Origin: Syntrophaceae bacterium UBA6252
GTDB taxonomy: Bacteria; Desulfobacterota; Syntrophia; Syntrophales; UBA6807
Assembly: GCA_002441265.1 (NCBI GenBank)
Contig: DJVQ01000051.1
Coordinates: forward strand, 12,301-36,887
DNA length: 24,587 nucleotides
Direction of reading: 5' to 3'
Below are positions 7,846 through 14,311 of this stretch, piece by piece. Within the stretch, counting starts at the first letter, position 1. Each line of letters starts with the position of its first letter. The notes under the pieces are model-generated. The model did no database searches. It was not told the DNA's origin and worked only from the letters and a program-made list of their open reading frames with translations. Both the position numbers and the translations under genes were made by a program.

Positions 7846-8693
7846 GAACGCTCTTGGGCCGTCTGATTCTCGCGGCGACGATGTTCGCGGTGTTCGCGGG
7901 CGCCGCGGCATGGGCCGCCGACGTGAACGACCTCCTGTTCGAGGGGGCGGACCACCACTTCCGGGGTCTCGTCGATCAGGCCATTGTGAAATTTCAGGAG
8001 GCCCTCCGGCTGGACCCCGAAAACGAATACGCCCACAACCAGCTCGGCATTCTCTATGCCAAGAAGGAACGTTACGACGACGCCTTCCGCGAGTTTTCGA
8101 AGGTCGTCGAGATCGACGGGCGAAACACCTTCGCCCACCTGTGGCTCGGGATCCTCTACCTCAGGAAAAACGACCTCGACCGGGGCTTTACAAAGTTCAA
8201 CGAGGTGATTGCCCTGGATCCGGGAAACGCGGACGCGTATTACTTCATCGGCGCCATTTACAACATCCGGCACAATCCCGTGAAGGCCATCGAATACCTG
8301 AAAAAGGCCCGGGACGCCGATTCGGAGGAGGCGGAAACCCATTACCGGCTCGGCACCGCCTTCAGCAACCTCGACATGGTCCACAACGCCCTGCTCGAAT
8401 ACGACCGGACCATGGCGTTGAAACCCACCCACACGAAGGCCATGAACGACATGGGCTGGATCCTGTACAACCAGGGCAAGGTTGATGAAGCCGTCGACGA
8501 ATGGAAGAAAGTGCTCGAAACCAACCCGAAGGACCGGGATGCGCAGTCCAACCTTGCCAAGGCGTACGGGGACATGGCCCTGAAGCTCCAAAGCGAGGGA
8601 AAGACGAAGGAGGCCGTCCGGTACTGGAAACAGATGCTTTCCGTCCAGCCCGGCAACAAGGCGGCCGTGTACTACCTCAAGAAATACCAGTGA
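7842..8693 (+). CDS. Secreted TPR protein
   Basis: A 283-residue protein made almost entirely of tetratricopeptide repeats, about seven, after a Sec signal peptide (residues 1-25, cleavage likely after AWA). Repeats are recognisable by endings such as ALRLDPENEYAH, VVEIDGRNTFAH, VIALDPGNADAYY and VLETNPKDRDAQ. TPR proteins act as protein-protein scaffolds, so this is likely a periplasmic adaptor. The ATG at 7842 overlaps the stop of the amidase gene, so the two are probably translated together and may work together; the amidase itself has two TPRs. No catalytic motif is seen. The open frame extends much further upstream, but that part is only a shadow of the amidase gene. Confidence 0.9.
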   Translation: MRTLLGRLILAATMFAVFAGAAAWAADVNDLLFEGADHHFRGLVDQAIVKFQEALRLDPENEYAHNQLGILYAKKERYDDAFREFSKVVEIDGRNTFAHLWLGILYLRKNDLDRGFTKFNEVIALDPGNADAYYFIGAIYNIRHNPVKAIEYLKKARDADSEEAETHYRLGTAFSNLDMVHNALLEYDRTMALKPTHTKAMNDMGWILYNQGKVDEAVDEWKKVLETNPKDRDAQSNLAKAYGDMALKLQSEGKTKEAVRYWKQMLSVQPGNKAAVYYLKKYQ

Positions 8694-8744
8694 CGCTTTT
8701 CCCCCGGAATACCGGACGGCTGGAAGGGATCGTGCATTTTTTCA

Positions 8745-8774
8745 TTGACAGAGGGGCGGGAAAAAACATTTAAT
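8745..8774 (+). promoter_or_regulatory. Probable sigma-70 promoter for the LPP20-like gene
   Basis: A perfect -35 box TTGACA at 8745-8750 is followed after 18 bases by TTTAAT at 8769-8774, which matches five of six positions of TATAAT. A start near 8781 would give a leader of about 130 bases before the ATG at 8911. The surrounding region is locally AT-rich compared with the genes. Confidence 0.6.
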
Positions 8775-8820
8775 ACACGGAGAAATGTCCCGTTACGGGC
8801 TCCAACGTCCAAAATCAGCG

Positions 8821-8835
8821 CCCCCTCTCCGGGGG
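8821..8835 (+). promoter_or_regulatory. Small leader hairpin
   Basis: CCCCC at 8821-8825 can pair with GGGGG at 8831-8835 around a five-base loop, inside the predicted untranslated leader of the 8911 gene. It has no T-run, so it is more likely an mRNA-stabilising or structural element than a terminator. Function is not known. Confidence 0.3.
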
Positions 8836-8892
8836 ATGGGGATATGAGGACAGGGGGAAATTGACATGCGCGGAAAATTCTTCTGGAATGCA

Positions 8893-8900
8893 AAGGAGGT
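8893..8900 (+). promoter_or_regulatory. Strong ribosome binding site that decides the 8911 start
   Basis: AAGGAGGT is a full match to the anti-Shine-Dalgarno sequence and lies 10 bases before the ATG at 8911 (an ATG at 8914 follows). It favours this start over the upstream in-frame ATG at 8866, and the resulting protein then begins with a normal signal peptide. Confidence 0.75.
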
Positions 8901-8910
8901 AAAAAGGGAT

Positions 8911-9876
8911 ATGATGAGAGGAAAGGGTGTGATGCCGGTTGTCTTGATCCTGTCTCTGTTTTTCATGCTTGCGGGAGCCTCCGGGGTTGCCGCTCAGACC
9001 GCCGGAGCAGGGCAGTATGTGGAAATGATGGGGACATCGGGGAGCGTCAACTGGACGACCGGAGTCATCGAGGCCGTTGGGATCGGTGCGCCTCCCGAGC
9101 GATTCTACGGAAAACCCCAGGCCCGTCCCATGGCCATGCGGGCCGCCACGGCCGACGCGTACCGGAAACTCCTCGAAGTGACCCAGGGCGTCCGGGTGAA
9201 TTCGGAAACGCTGGTGAAGGATTTCGCAGTGGAAAGCGACATCATCCGGACCCAGGTGGAAGGGATGGTCAAAGGAGCCCAGCTGGTCAAGACGGACTAC
9301 CTGTCCGACGGGACGGTGGAAGTGACCGTCAGGATGAACCTCAACGGGGGGCTCACCCAGATCATCTATCCTACGGTGATCCAGTCCGTGCCCGCCGTTC
9401 CGGCGCCTCCGGCACCGGTTGCGCCTCCCCAGGCCCCGCCGGTCGCCCCGCCGCCGGCCCCGGCCGCCGTTCCGGCGCCCCCGGCACCGGTAGCTCCGCC
9501 TCCGGCCCCGGCGGCGACGGTCGTGCAGCCCGCGGTCGTTTACACGGGTCTTGTCGTGGATGCCCGTGGAATCGGTGCGAGACCGGCCATGTCGCCGAAG
9601 ATTCTCGATGAAAACGGACAGGAAGTCTACGGATCCATGGTGGTGGACCGGGAATACGCCGTCCAGCAGGGGATCAGCGGCTATGCCCGCGACCTGAATG
9701 CCGCCCAGACGAACCAGCGGGTGACGAACAACCCGGTCACGGTGAAAGCCATGAAAGCGGAAGGCTCCGGAAAGTCGAACATCACCATTTCGAACAACGA
9801 TGCGAACTCGATCCGGGCGACCGGGGAAAATCTCACCTTCATGAAGAAGTGCCGGGTGATGATCGTCCTCGACTGA
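8911..9876 (+). CDS. LPP20-like secreted protein with proline-rich linker
   Basis: A 321-residue exported protein of unknown function. Residues 1-29 are a signal peptide (hydrophobic VVLILSLFFMLAG, then GVAAQ) with no lipobox cysteine. Residues about 50-155 resemble the LPP20/FlgP-type domain (RPMAMRAATADAYRKLLEV, QVEGMVKGA, GTVEVTVRMNL). Residues about 160-207 are a Pro/Ala/Val linker partly encoded by a 72-base duplication. The C-terminal part, about 208-321, has YTGLVVDARGIGARPAMSPKI and ends in CRVMIVLD; I recall similar unnamed proteins in Geobacter-type genomes. It has its own promoter-like site, a strong ribosome site and a strong terminator, so it is probably an abundant single-gene transcript. 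The linker suggests reach across the periplasm or through peptidoglycan, which is inference. Confidence 0.82.
   Translation: MMRGKGVMPVVLILSLFFMLAGASGVAAQTAGAGQYVEMMGTSGSVNWTTGVIEAVGIGAPPERFYGKPQARPMAMRAATADAYRKLLEVTQGVRVNSETLVKDFAVESDIIRTQVEGMVKGAQLVKTDYLSDGTVEVTVRMNLNGGLTQIIYPTVIQSVPAVPAPPAPVAPPQAPPVAPPPAPAAVPAPPAPVAPPPAPAATVVQPAVVYTGLVVDARGIGARPAMSPKILDENGQEVYGSMVVDREYAVQQGISGYARDLNAAQTNQRVTNNPVTVKAMKAEGSGKSNITISNNDANSIRATGENLTFMKKCRVMIVLD
9394..9505 (+). repeat. Internal 72-base duplication encoding a Pro/Ala linker
   Basis: GCCGTTCCGGCGCC and its continuation at 9394-9419 recur at 9466-9491 with one mismatch in 26 bases, giving a period of 72 bases or 24 codons. The repeat keeps the reading frame and encodes VPAPPAPVAPP-type sequence. 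Copy number may vary among strains. Confidence 0.7.
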
Positions 9877-9920
9877 TTTCCCGGAAGGGGTTCCCCTGGG
9901 AAATGGACGACAGGTGACGC

Positions 9921-9966
9921 CAAGCCGCAGCTTTTCACTCGGGAAAGGCTGCGGCTTGTTTTTTTT
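9921..9966 (+). terminator. Rho-independent terminator after the LPP20-like gene
   Basis: CAAGCCGCAGC at 9921-9931 pairs perfectly with GCTGCGGCTTG at 9948-9958 (11 base pairs, 16-base loop) and is followed directly by eight T residues at 9959-9966. It lies 45 bases after the stop codon at 9876 and separates that gene from mutL. Confidence 0.93.
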
Positions 9967-9980
9967 CATCCGTTTTGCCC

Positions 9981-9995
9981 GCCGCGAAATGCGGC
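9981..9995 (+). promoter_or_regulatory. Hairpin in the leader of mutL
   Basis: GCCGC at 9981-9985 pairs with GCGGC at 9991-9995 around the loop GAAAT, between the terminator and the GGAGG at 9998-10002. It could shield or space the ribosome site of mutL. No clear promoter is visible in the 50 bases between the terminator and mutL. Confidence 0.25.
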
Positions 9996-10016
9996 CCGGA
10001 GGAATGGGATCGGTTC

Positions 10017-11927
10017 ATGGAAGAACGGGATCAGGCGATGGGGTTGAAAAAGAGAAAAGTGGCGGTCATGCCCGGGGTCCTCATCGACCAGATCGCCGCG
10101 GGGGAAGTGGTGGACCGTCCCTCCTCCGTGATCAAGGAACTGGTCGAAAACGCCCTGGACGCCGGCGCGACGGACGTCGCCGTGGAAATCGAAAAGGGGG
10201 GAACCCGGTCCATCCGCGTGACCGACAACGGCTGGGGGATGAACCGGGAGGACGCCGTCCTGGCCTTCGAGCGCCATGCCACGAGCAAGCTGTACGCGGC
10301 CGACGAGATGTTCCGCATCCGGTCTTTCGGGTTTCGGGGGGAGGCCCTTCCGAGCATCGCCGCCGTTTCCAGGGTGGAAATGATCACCCGGGAGCGGGGG
10401 GCCCTTTCGGGAACCCGGATTCTCATCGAGGGCGGGGTCTTCCGCGAGGTGGAGGAAACGGGCGCTTCCGAAGGGACGGCGATCCGGGCGTCCGATCTTT
10501 TCTTTTCCGTTCCCGCCAGACGAAAATTCATGAAAAAGGATTCCGCCGAACAGGCCCACTGCCTGGAGACGGTGACCCGTCTTTCCCTGTGCCATCCCGC
10601 GGTGCGGTTCGCCTTCCTCGCGGGGGGAAGGAAGCTTCTGTACCTGCCGGGGGAGACAAGCCTCGAGGAACGGCTTTCCCTCCTTTTCGGCAGGGATTTC
10701 CATGAGAAGCACGTTCCATTCCGGGGCGGGGACGGGGATCTCCGGGTGAGCGGCTATGTCTCCCTCCCCGGTCATACCCGGTCGACGTCCCGGGACATGT
10801 ACTACACCGTCAACGACCGGCCGGTCCGGGACACGCTGCTCAGCGGCGCCGTCTTCGGGGCCATGCGGAACCGGATCGAGCCGCGTCGCTATCCCTTCGT
10901 GCTGCTTTTCGTGTCTCTTCCGCCGGAGGATGTGGACGTCAACGTCCATCCGGCCAAGCTGGAAGTCCGTTTCCGGGAGCCACGCCGGGTGTACCAGGCC
11001 GTTTTTGAAGCCCTGTCCACGGCATTGTCGCACCTGGCTCCCGCCGGGCGCCCGTCTTCCCTCACGGGAGAGGAGCCGGCCGTCGTCGGGGCGGGGGAGA
11101 CCGCGGCGCCCGGGGACCGGGTCATGGAGGCGGCGAGAAGGTACACGCTGCGCGCCCGCCCCGAACCGGGACTGTTTCCGGCACGGGGGGGAAGGGCCGG
11201 CTGGAACGATGCGATTTCCGGCGGAAAGGGCTTTCCCGAAGGGAAAGGGGAAAAGATCGACGGGCCGGAAATCCCCGTCCCGTGGAAAGAGGTTCCCAGG
11301 CCGGGAGAAGCGGCCCCGGAGGGGGAGAAGGGGGAACCGGGGGGAACGACGGGTTATTCCTCCCTGCGGTATCTCGGCCGGTACGGGGGCACCTACCTCA
11401 TTCTCCTGTCATCCGAAGGCGTCGTTTTCCTGGATCAACATGCCGCCCACGAAAGGATTCTCTTTGAGAAGCTGAGGAACGGCAGGGGGAAGAAAGGGGA
11501 AATCCAGGAACTTCTTCTGCCGGAAGTGGTCTTTCTGACGCCGGGGCAGTTCGGCGTTTTCGAGAACACCGCCGGCGCCCTGGCGGAACTCGGTTTTTCC
11601 GCCGAACCCTACGGGGGAACGACGGTCCTCCTCCGGTCCTGTCCCCGGACCCTTTCCCCGGGAACGGCGGCGGGGATGCTTCCGGACCTTCTCGACGACC
11701 TCTCGGAGAACCGGAAGGCGGACAGCCTGGCTTCCCTGGAGGAACGATGCCTCCGGTTCGTCGCCTGCCGGGGCGCCGTGAAGGCCGGCGACACACTCGG
11801 GGAGGACGAGGTCAAGGCGCTTCTCGAGGAACTGGACCGCACCCCTTTTGCGTCGACCTGTCCCCACGGCCGGCCCGTCAGCGTTTCCCTGGGCCGGAGG
11901 GACCTGGACAGGATGTTCCGGAGATAA
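10017..11927 (+). CDS. mutL: DNA mismatch repair protein MutL, endonuclease type
   Basis: Links MutS mismatch recognition to strand removal. The 636-residue product has the N-terminal GHKL ATPase (IAAGEVVDRPSSVIKELVENALDAG, catalytic Glu41; DNGWGM; FGFRGEALPSI; GTAIRASDLFFSVPARRKFM), a variable linker at about 345-445, and a C-terminal dimerisation domain. That domain carries DQHAAHERILFE at 473-484, the metal-binding signature of nicking MutL proteins that work without MutH, plus ACRGAVKAGD, CPHGRP and a terminal FRR. The start is uncertain: ATG 10017 follows GGAGG by 14 bases, ATG 10038 is the other option, and a TTG at 9975 would begin almost at the terminator. The gene is three bases from the GTG alternative start of miaA and is likely co-transcribed with it. 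Confidence 0.96.
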   Translation: MEERDQAMGLKKRKVAVMPGVLIDQIAAGEVVDRPSSVIKELVENALDAGATDVAVEIEKGGTRSIRVTDNGWGMNREDAVLAFERHATSKLYAADEMFRIRSFGFRGEALPSIAAVSRVEMITRERGALSGTRILIEGGVFREVEETGASEGTAIRASDLFFSVPARRKFMKKDSAEQAHCLETVTRLSLCHPAVRFAFLAGGRKLLYLPGETSLEERLSLLFGRDFHEKHVPFRGGDGDLRVSGYVSLPGHTRSTSRDMYYTVNDRPVRDTLLSGAVFGAMRNRIEPRRYPFVLLFVSLPPEDVDVNVHPAKLEVRFREPRRVYQAVFEALSTALSHLAPAGRPSSLTGEEPAVVGAGETAAPGDRVMEAARRYTLRARPEPGLFPARGGRAGWNDAISGGKGFPEGKGEKIDGPEIPVPWKEVPRPGEAAPEGEKGEPGGTTGYSSLRYLGRYGGTYLILLSSEGVVFLDQHAAHERILFEKLRNGRGKKGEIQELLLPEVVFLTPGQFGVFENTAGALAELGFSAEPYGGTTVLLRSCPRTLSPGTAAGMLPDLLDDLSENRKADSLASLEERCLRFVACRGAVKAGDTLGEDEVKALLEELDRTPFASTCPHGRPVSVSLGRRDLDRMFRR

Positions 11928-11954
11928 CCGGTGGGAGGGGAGGCGGTTTCCGGC

Positions 11955-12938
11955 ATGCAGGCGTCCGGCGGCCGGGGGAAACCCCCGGCGCTCATCGTTC
12001 TGACCGGACCGACCGGGACGGGAAAGACGAATCTCGTCGTCCGGCTGGCCCGGGTGTTCGGCGGGGAGGTGGTCAGCGCGGACTCCATGCAGGTGTACCG
12101 GTATCTGGATATCGGCACGGCCAAACCGTCCCGCTCCGTCAGGGAGTCCCTTCCCCACCACCTCGTCGACGTGGCCGATCCGGACGAACCGTTCCACGCG
12201 GCCCTGTTCGTGGAACTGGCGGAACAGGTCATCGGACGTCTCCACGGGGAAGGAAAAACGATCTGGGTGGTCGGCGGGACGGGCCTGTACATCCGGGCGC
12301 TCCTCGGAGGACTCGCGGAAGCGGGCGCCGATCCGGAGATCCGGGACGGCCTGAAACGGGAGCTGGCCCGATCGGGACTTCCCGCCCTTTACGAAAGACT
12401 GGGGAGGACGGATCCCGAGTCGGCCGCCCGGATCCACAGGAACGACGCCGTCCGGATCGTCCGCGCCCTGGAAGTGTACGAAGCGACGGGACGGACGATG
12501 ACGGCGGTGCAGCGGGAGCACCGGTTCCGCAGAAAGCCGTACCGTTCCCTTTGCCTGGGCCTTGCCAGGGAGCGGGAGGACCTGTTTGACCGGATCGACC
12601 GCAGGGCGGAGGAGATGTTCCGGGAGGGACTCGTCGGGGAGGTGGAGGAGCTTCTCCGGCGGGGATACGGCGAGACGCTGAAACCCCTGCAGACGCTCAC
12701 GTATCGCCCGGTTTTCCGCCATATCCGGGGAGAGCTGACGGAGAGGGATGCCGTCCTTTCCGTCCAGAGGGACACCCGTCTCTATGCCAGGAGGCAGGGA
12801 ACCTGGATGAAGAAGGAAAAGGACCTGGAGTGGTTTTTGCCGGAGGATGAAGATCGTCTCAAGTTCCGGGTAGATGCTTTTCTGAACGCAGGCCCCGCGC
12901 GGGCCGGAAGCAGTCAAGACGGAAATTTTCTTGACTAA
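11955..12938 (+). CDS. miaA: tRNA dimethylallyltransferase
   Basis: Transfers a dimethylallyl group from DMAPP to N6 of adenosine 37 in tRNAs that read UNN codons. The 327-residue protein has the P-loop GPTGTGKT at 18-25, SADSMQVYRYLDIGTAKPS from residue 41, HHLVDVADPDEPF, VVGGTGLYIRALLGG, RIHRNDAVRIVRALEVYEATG, and TRLYARRQGTWMKK near the end. The ATG at 11955 has GGGAGGGGAGG at 11933-11943. An in-frame GTG at 11931, three bases after the mutL stop, would add eight residues and cannot be excluded. The mutL-miaA order is common in proteobacteria, where hfq often follows; here a lipoprotein gene follows instead. The stop codon overlaps a -35-like sequence. Confidence 0.96.
   Translation: MQASGGRGKPPALIVLTGPTGTGKTNLVVRLARVFGGEVVSADSMQVYRYLDIGTAKPSRSVRESLPHHLVDVADPDEPFHAALFVELAEQVIGRLHGEGKTIWVVGGTGLYIRALLGGLAEAGADPEIRDGLKRELARSGLPALYERLGRTDPESAARIHRNDAVRIVRALEVYEATGRTMTAVQREHRFRRKPYRSLCLGLAREREDLFDRIDRRAEEMFREGLVGEVEELLRRGYGETLKPLQTLTYRPVFRHIRGELTERDAVLSVQRDTRLYARRQGTWMKKEKDLEWFLPEDEDRLKFRVDAFLNAGPARAGSSQDGNFLD
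12912..12936 (+). promoter_or_regulatory. Inverted repeat overlapping the miaA stop and a -35 box
   Basis: AGTCAAGA at 12912-12919 is the exact inverted copy of TCTTGACT at 12929-12936, with a nine-base spacer. The right arm contains the -35-like TTGACT. This could be an operator for a repressor, or an mRNA hairpin at the end of miaA; there is no T-run after it. Confidence 0.45.
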
Positions 12939-12959
12939 ACCGCCGTATGAGGCTAATGA
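12931..12959 (+). promoter_or_regulatory. Possible promoter for the TPR/SLH lipoprotein gene
   Basis: TTGACT at 12931-12936 matches five of six positions of the -35 consensus. A weak -10 candidate, TAATGA, lies 17 bases on at 12954-12959. The local sequence is AT-rich and the downstream gene has a strong ribosome site. The poor -10 keeps confidence modest. Confidence 0.4.
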
Positions 12960-13022
12960 TCAGGTGATTGTATGGATGGTGTTTTTGCGGGGAACGAGAG
13001 CCTTCAAAGGAGGAGAAATCTT

Positions 13023-14183
13023 ATGAAGAAATACGGAAGACTTTTTGCGATCCTGGCCGTTGTCGCGGGCCTGTCTCTTCTGTTCGCTTGTGCGCCCAAG
13101 ATCCGGAAACCTGTGAGCCAGCTGGACACCCCCCAGCACCACACCTACACGGGGATGAAATTCCTGGATCAGGGAAAATATGACAAGGCTCTCGAGGAGT
13201 TCGACCTGGCTCTTCAGCTCAATCCGAAATTCTCCATGGCCTTTTCGGGGAAGGGTCTTGTCCAGGCGTACCAGGGGGATTACAAGGGTGCCGCGGACCT
13301 GCTGAAGAAAGGAAAGAAGAACGCGGACACCGATGAGGAAAAAGCCTTCTATCACGTGGCCATGATCCGCTACCTGACCGCGGCCAAGCCCAACGACTGG
13401 CTCGAAGACGCGGAGGACGAGTACGAGGACGCCCTGAAACGGGATGCCCGGTCGGCCGCGGCCCCGTATTACATGGGGATGGCCTACAAGACGGCCTATG
13501 AATTCCGCAAGGCCGGCGACATGTTCGTCAAGGTCATCGAACTCAAGGGGGACTACGGCCGCGAGGCGGACAAGGAATGGAAGCTCATGCAGAAGATCGA
13601 GCGGGCCATGCCGGGAAGCCGGACTGGGAAGCAGATCGCCCTCGTGGATAAGATCACCAGGGCGGACCTGGCGGCCCTCTTCATGGAAGAGCTGAAGATC
13701 GACGAGCTGTACAAGCGGTTCGGCGTGAGGACCTTCGACACGTCCTTCGTGGATCCCGAGAAATACAAGGCGGCGAAGGAGAAAGGCGCCCTGCCGTCGG
13801 CCTCCGACATCGCGGATCATCCCATGAAGAACGACGTCCAGGGCATTCTTGCCATGGGGGTCCGTGGTCTCGAAGTGTCCCCGGACGGGAAGTTCTACCC
13901 CAACGACCTGATCACCCGGGCGGGATACGCCATGATGATCGAGGACATCCTGATGAAGGTGGGGCAGGATCCCGGGCTGGCCACCAAGTTCATCGGCGCG
14001 CCGTCGCCCTTCCCCGATCTGAGGAACGATCTTCCCTATTTCAATGCCGTCATGGTGGTGACCACGCGGGGCATCATGGAAGCCCAGGACATCACGACCG
14101 GTGAATTCGTTCCGCTGGGATCCGTATCCGGCGCGGACGGGCTCCTGATCATCCGGAACATTCAGGAGCAGTTGAAACTGTAA
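13023..14183 (+). CDS. Lipoprotein with TPR-like repeats and SLH-like C-terminus
   Basis: A 386-residue predicted lipoprotein. The signal MKKYGRLFAILAVVAGLSLL is followed by LFAC, giving lipidation at Cys23. Residues about 35-185 carry TPR-like helices (KFLDQGKYDKALEEFDLALQLNPKF, then GMAYKTAYEFRKAGDMFVKVIEL). Residues about 205-386 look like degenerate S-layer homology modules (ITRADLAALF; AMGVRGLEVSPDGKFYPNDLITRAGYA; FPDLRNDLPYFNAVMVVTTRGIMEAQ). SLH modules bind cell-wall polymers, so an envelope-anchoring role is plausible but not shown. The ATG at 13023 has AAAGGAGGAG at 13006-13015, seven bases away, which decides the start over the upstream in-frame ATG at 12972. A promoter-like site precedes it, so it is probably its own unit between miaA and valS. 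Confidence 0.82.
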   Translation: MKKYGRLFAILAVVAGLSLLFACAPKIRKPVSQLDTPQHHTYTGMKFLDQGKYDKALEEFDLALQLNPKFSMAFSGKGLVQAYQGDYKGAADLLKKGKKNADTDEEKAFYHVAMIRYLTAAKPNDWLEDAEDEYEDALKRDARSAAAPYYMGMAYKTAYEFRKAGDMFVKVIELKGDYGREADKEWKLMQKIERAMPGSRTGKQIALVDKITRADLAALFMEELKIDELYKRFGVRTFDTSFVDPEKYKAAKEKGALPSASDIADHPMKNDVQGILAMGVRGLEVSPDGKFYPNDLITRAGYAMMIEDILMKVGQDPGLATKFIGAPSPFPDLRNDLPYFNAVMVVTTRGIMEAQDITTGEFVPLGSVSGADGLLIIRNIQEQLKL

Positions 14184-14186
14184 AAG

Positions 14187-14199
14187 GCCCCGCCGGGGC
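14187..14199 (+). promoter_or_regulatory. Short GC hairpin after the lipoprotein gene
   Basis: GCCCC at 14187-14191 pairs with GGGGC at 14195-14199 around a three-base loop, three bases after the stop codon. There is no following T-run, so it may mark the mRNA end or protect it without being a classical terminator. Confidence 0.35.
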
Positions 14200-14248
14200 G
14201 CGTGGAAGATAGCGCCGTTTCTTCCGCCCGGCGGTCCGCATCATCCGG

Positions 14249-14284
14249 AAGGCGTAAGGCCCGGTGACCTTACGCCTTCTCTTT
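14249..14284 (+). terminator. Strong hairpin upstream of valS, probable terminator
   Basis: AAGGCGTAAGG at 14249-14259 pairs perfectly with CCTTACGCCTT at 14268-14278 (11 base pairs, eight-base loop), followed by the short pyrimidine tract CTCTTT. The weak T content makes it a moderate terminator candidate. Its place only 34 bases before the valS start also allows an attenuator role. Confidence 0.6.
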
Positions 14285-14311
14285 GAAAGACAGATCCTGG
14301 AGAGAAATAGG

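Noticed and set aside
8861..8889. Second promoter candidate TTGACA-N17-TGGAAT before the LPP20-like gene
   Set aside because: Spacing and -35 are good, but transcription would begin at about 8896, inside the AAGGAGGT ribosome site, so the message would be poorly translated. The 8745 promoter fits better.
9394..9505. Repetitive GC-rich tract considered as a CRISPR-like or satellite array
   Set aside because: There are only two units, they keep the reading frame and encode a Pro/Ala linker, and there are no unique spacers.
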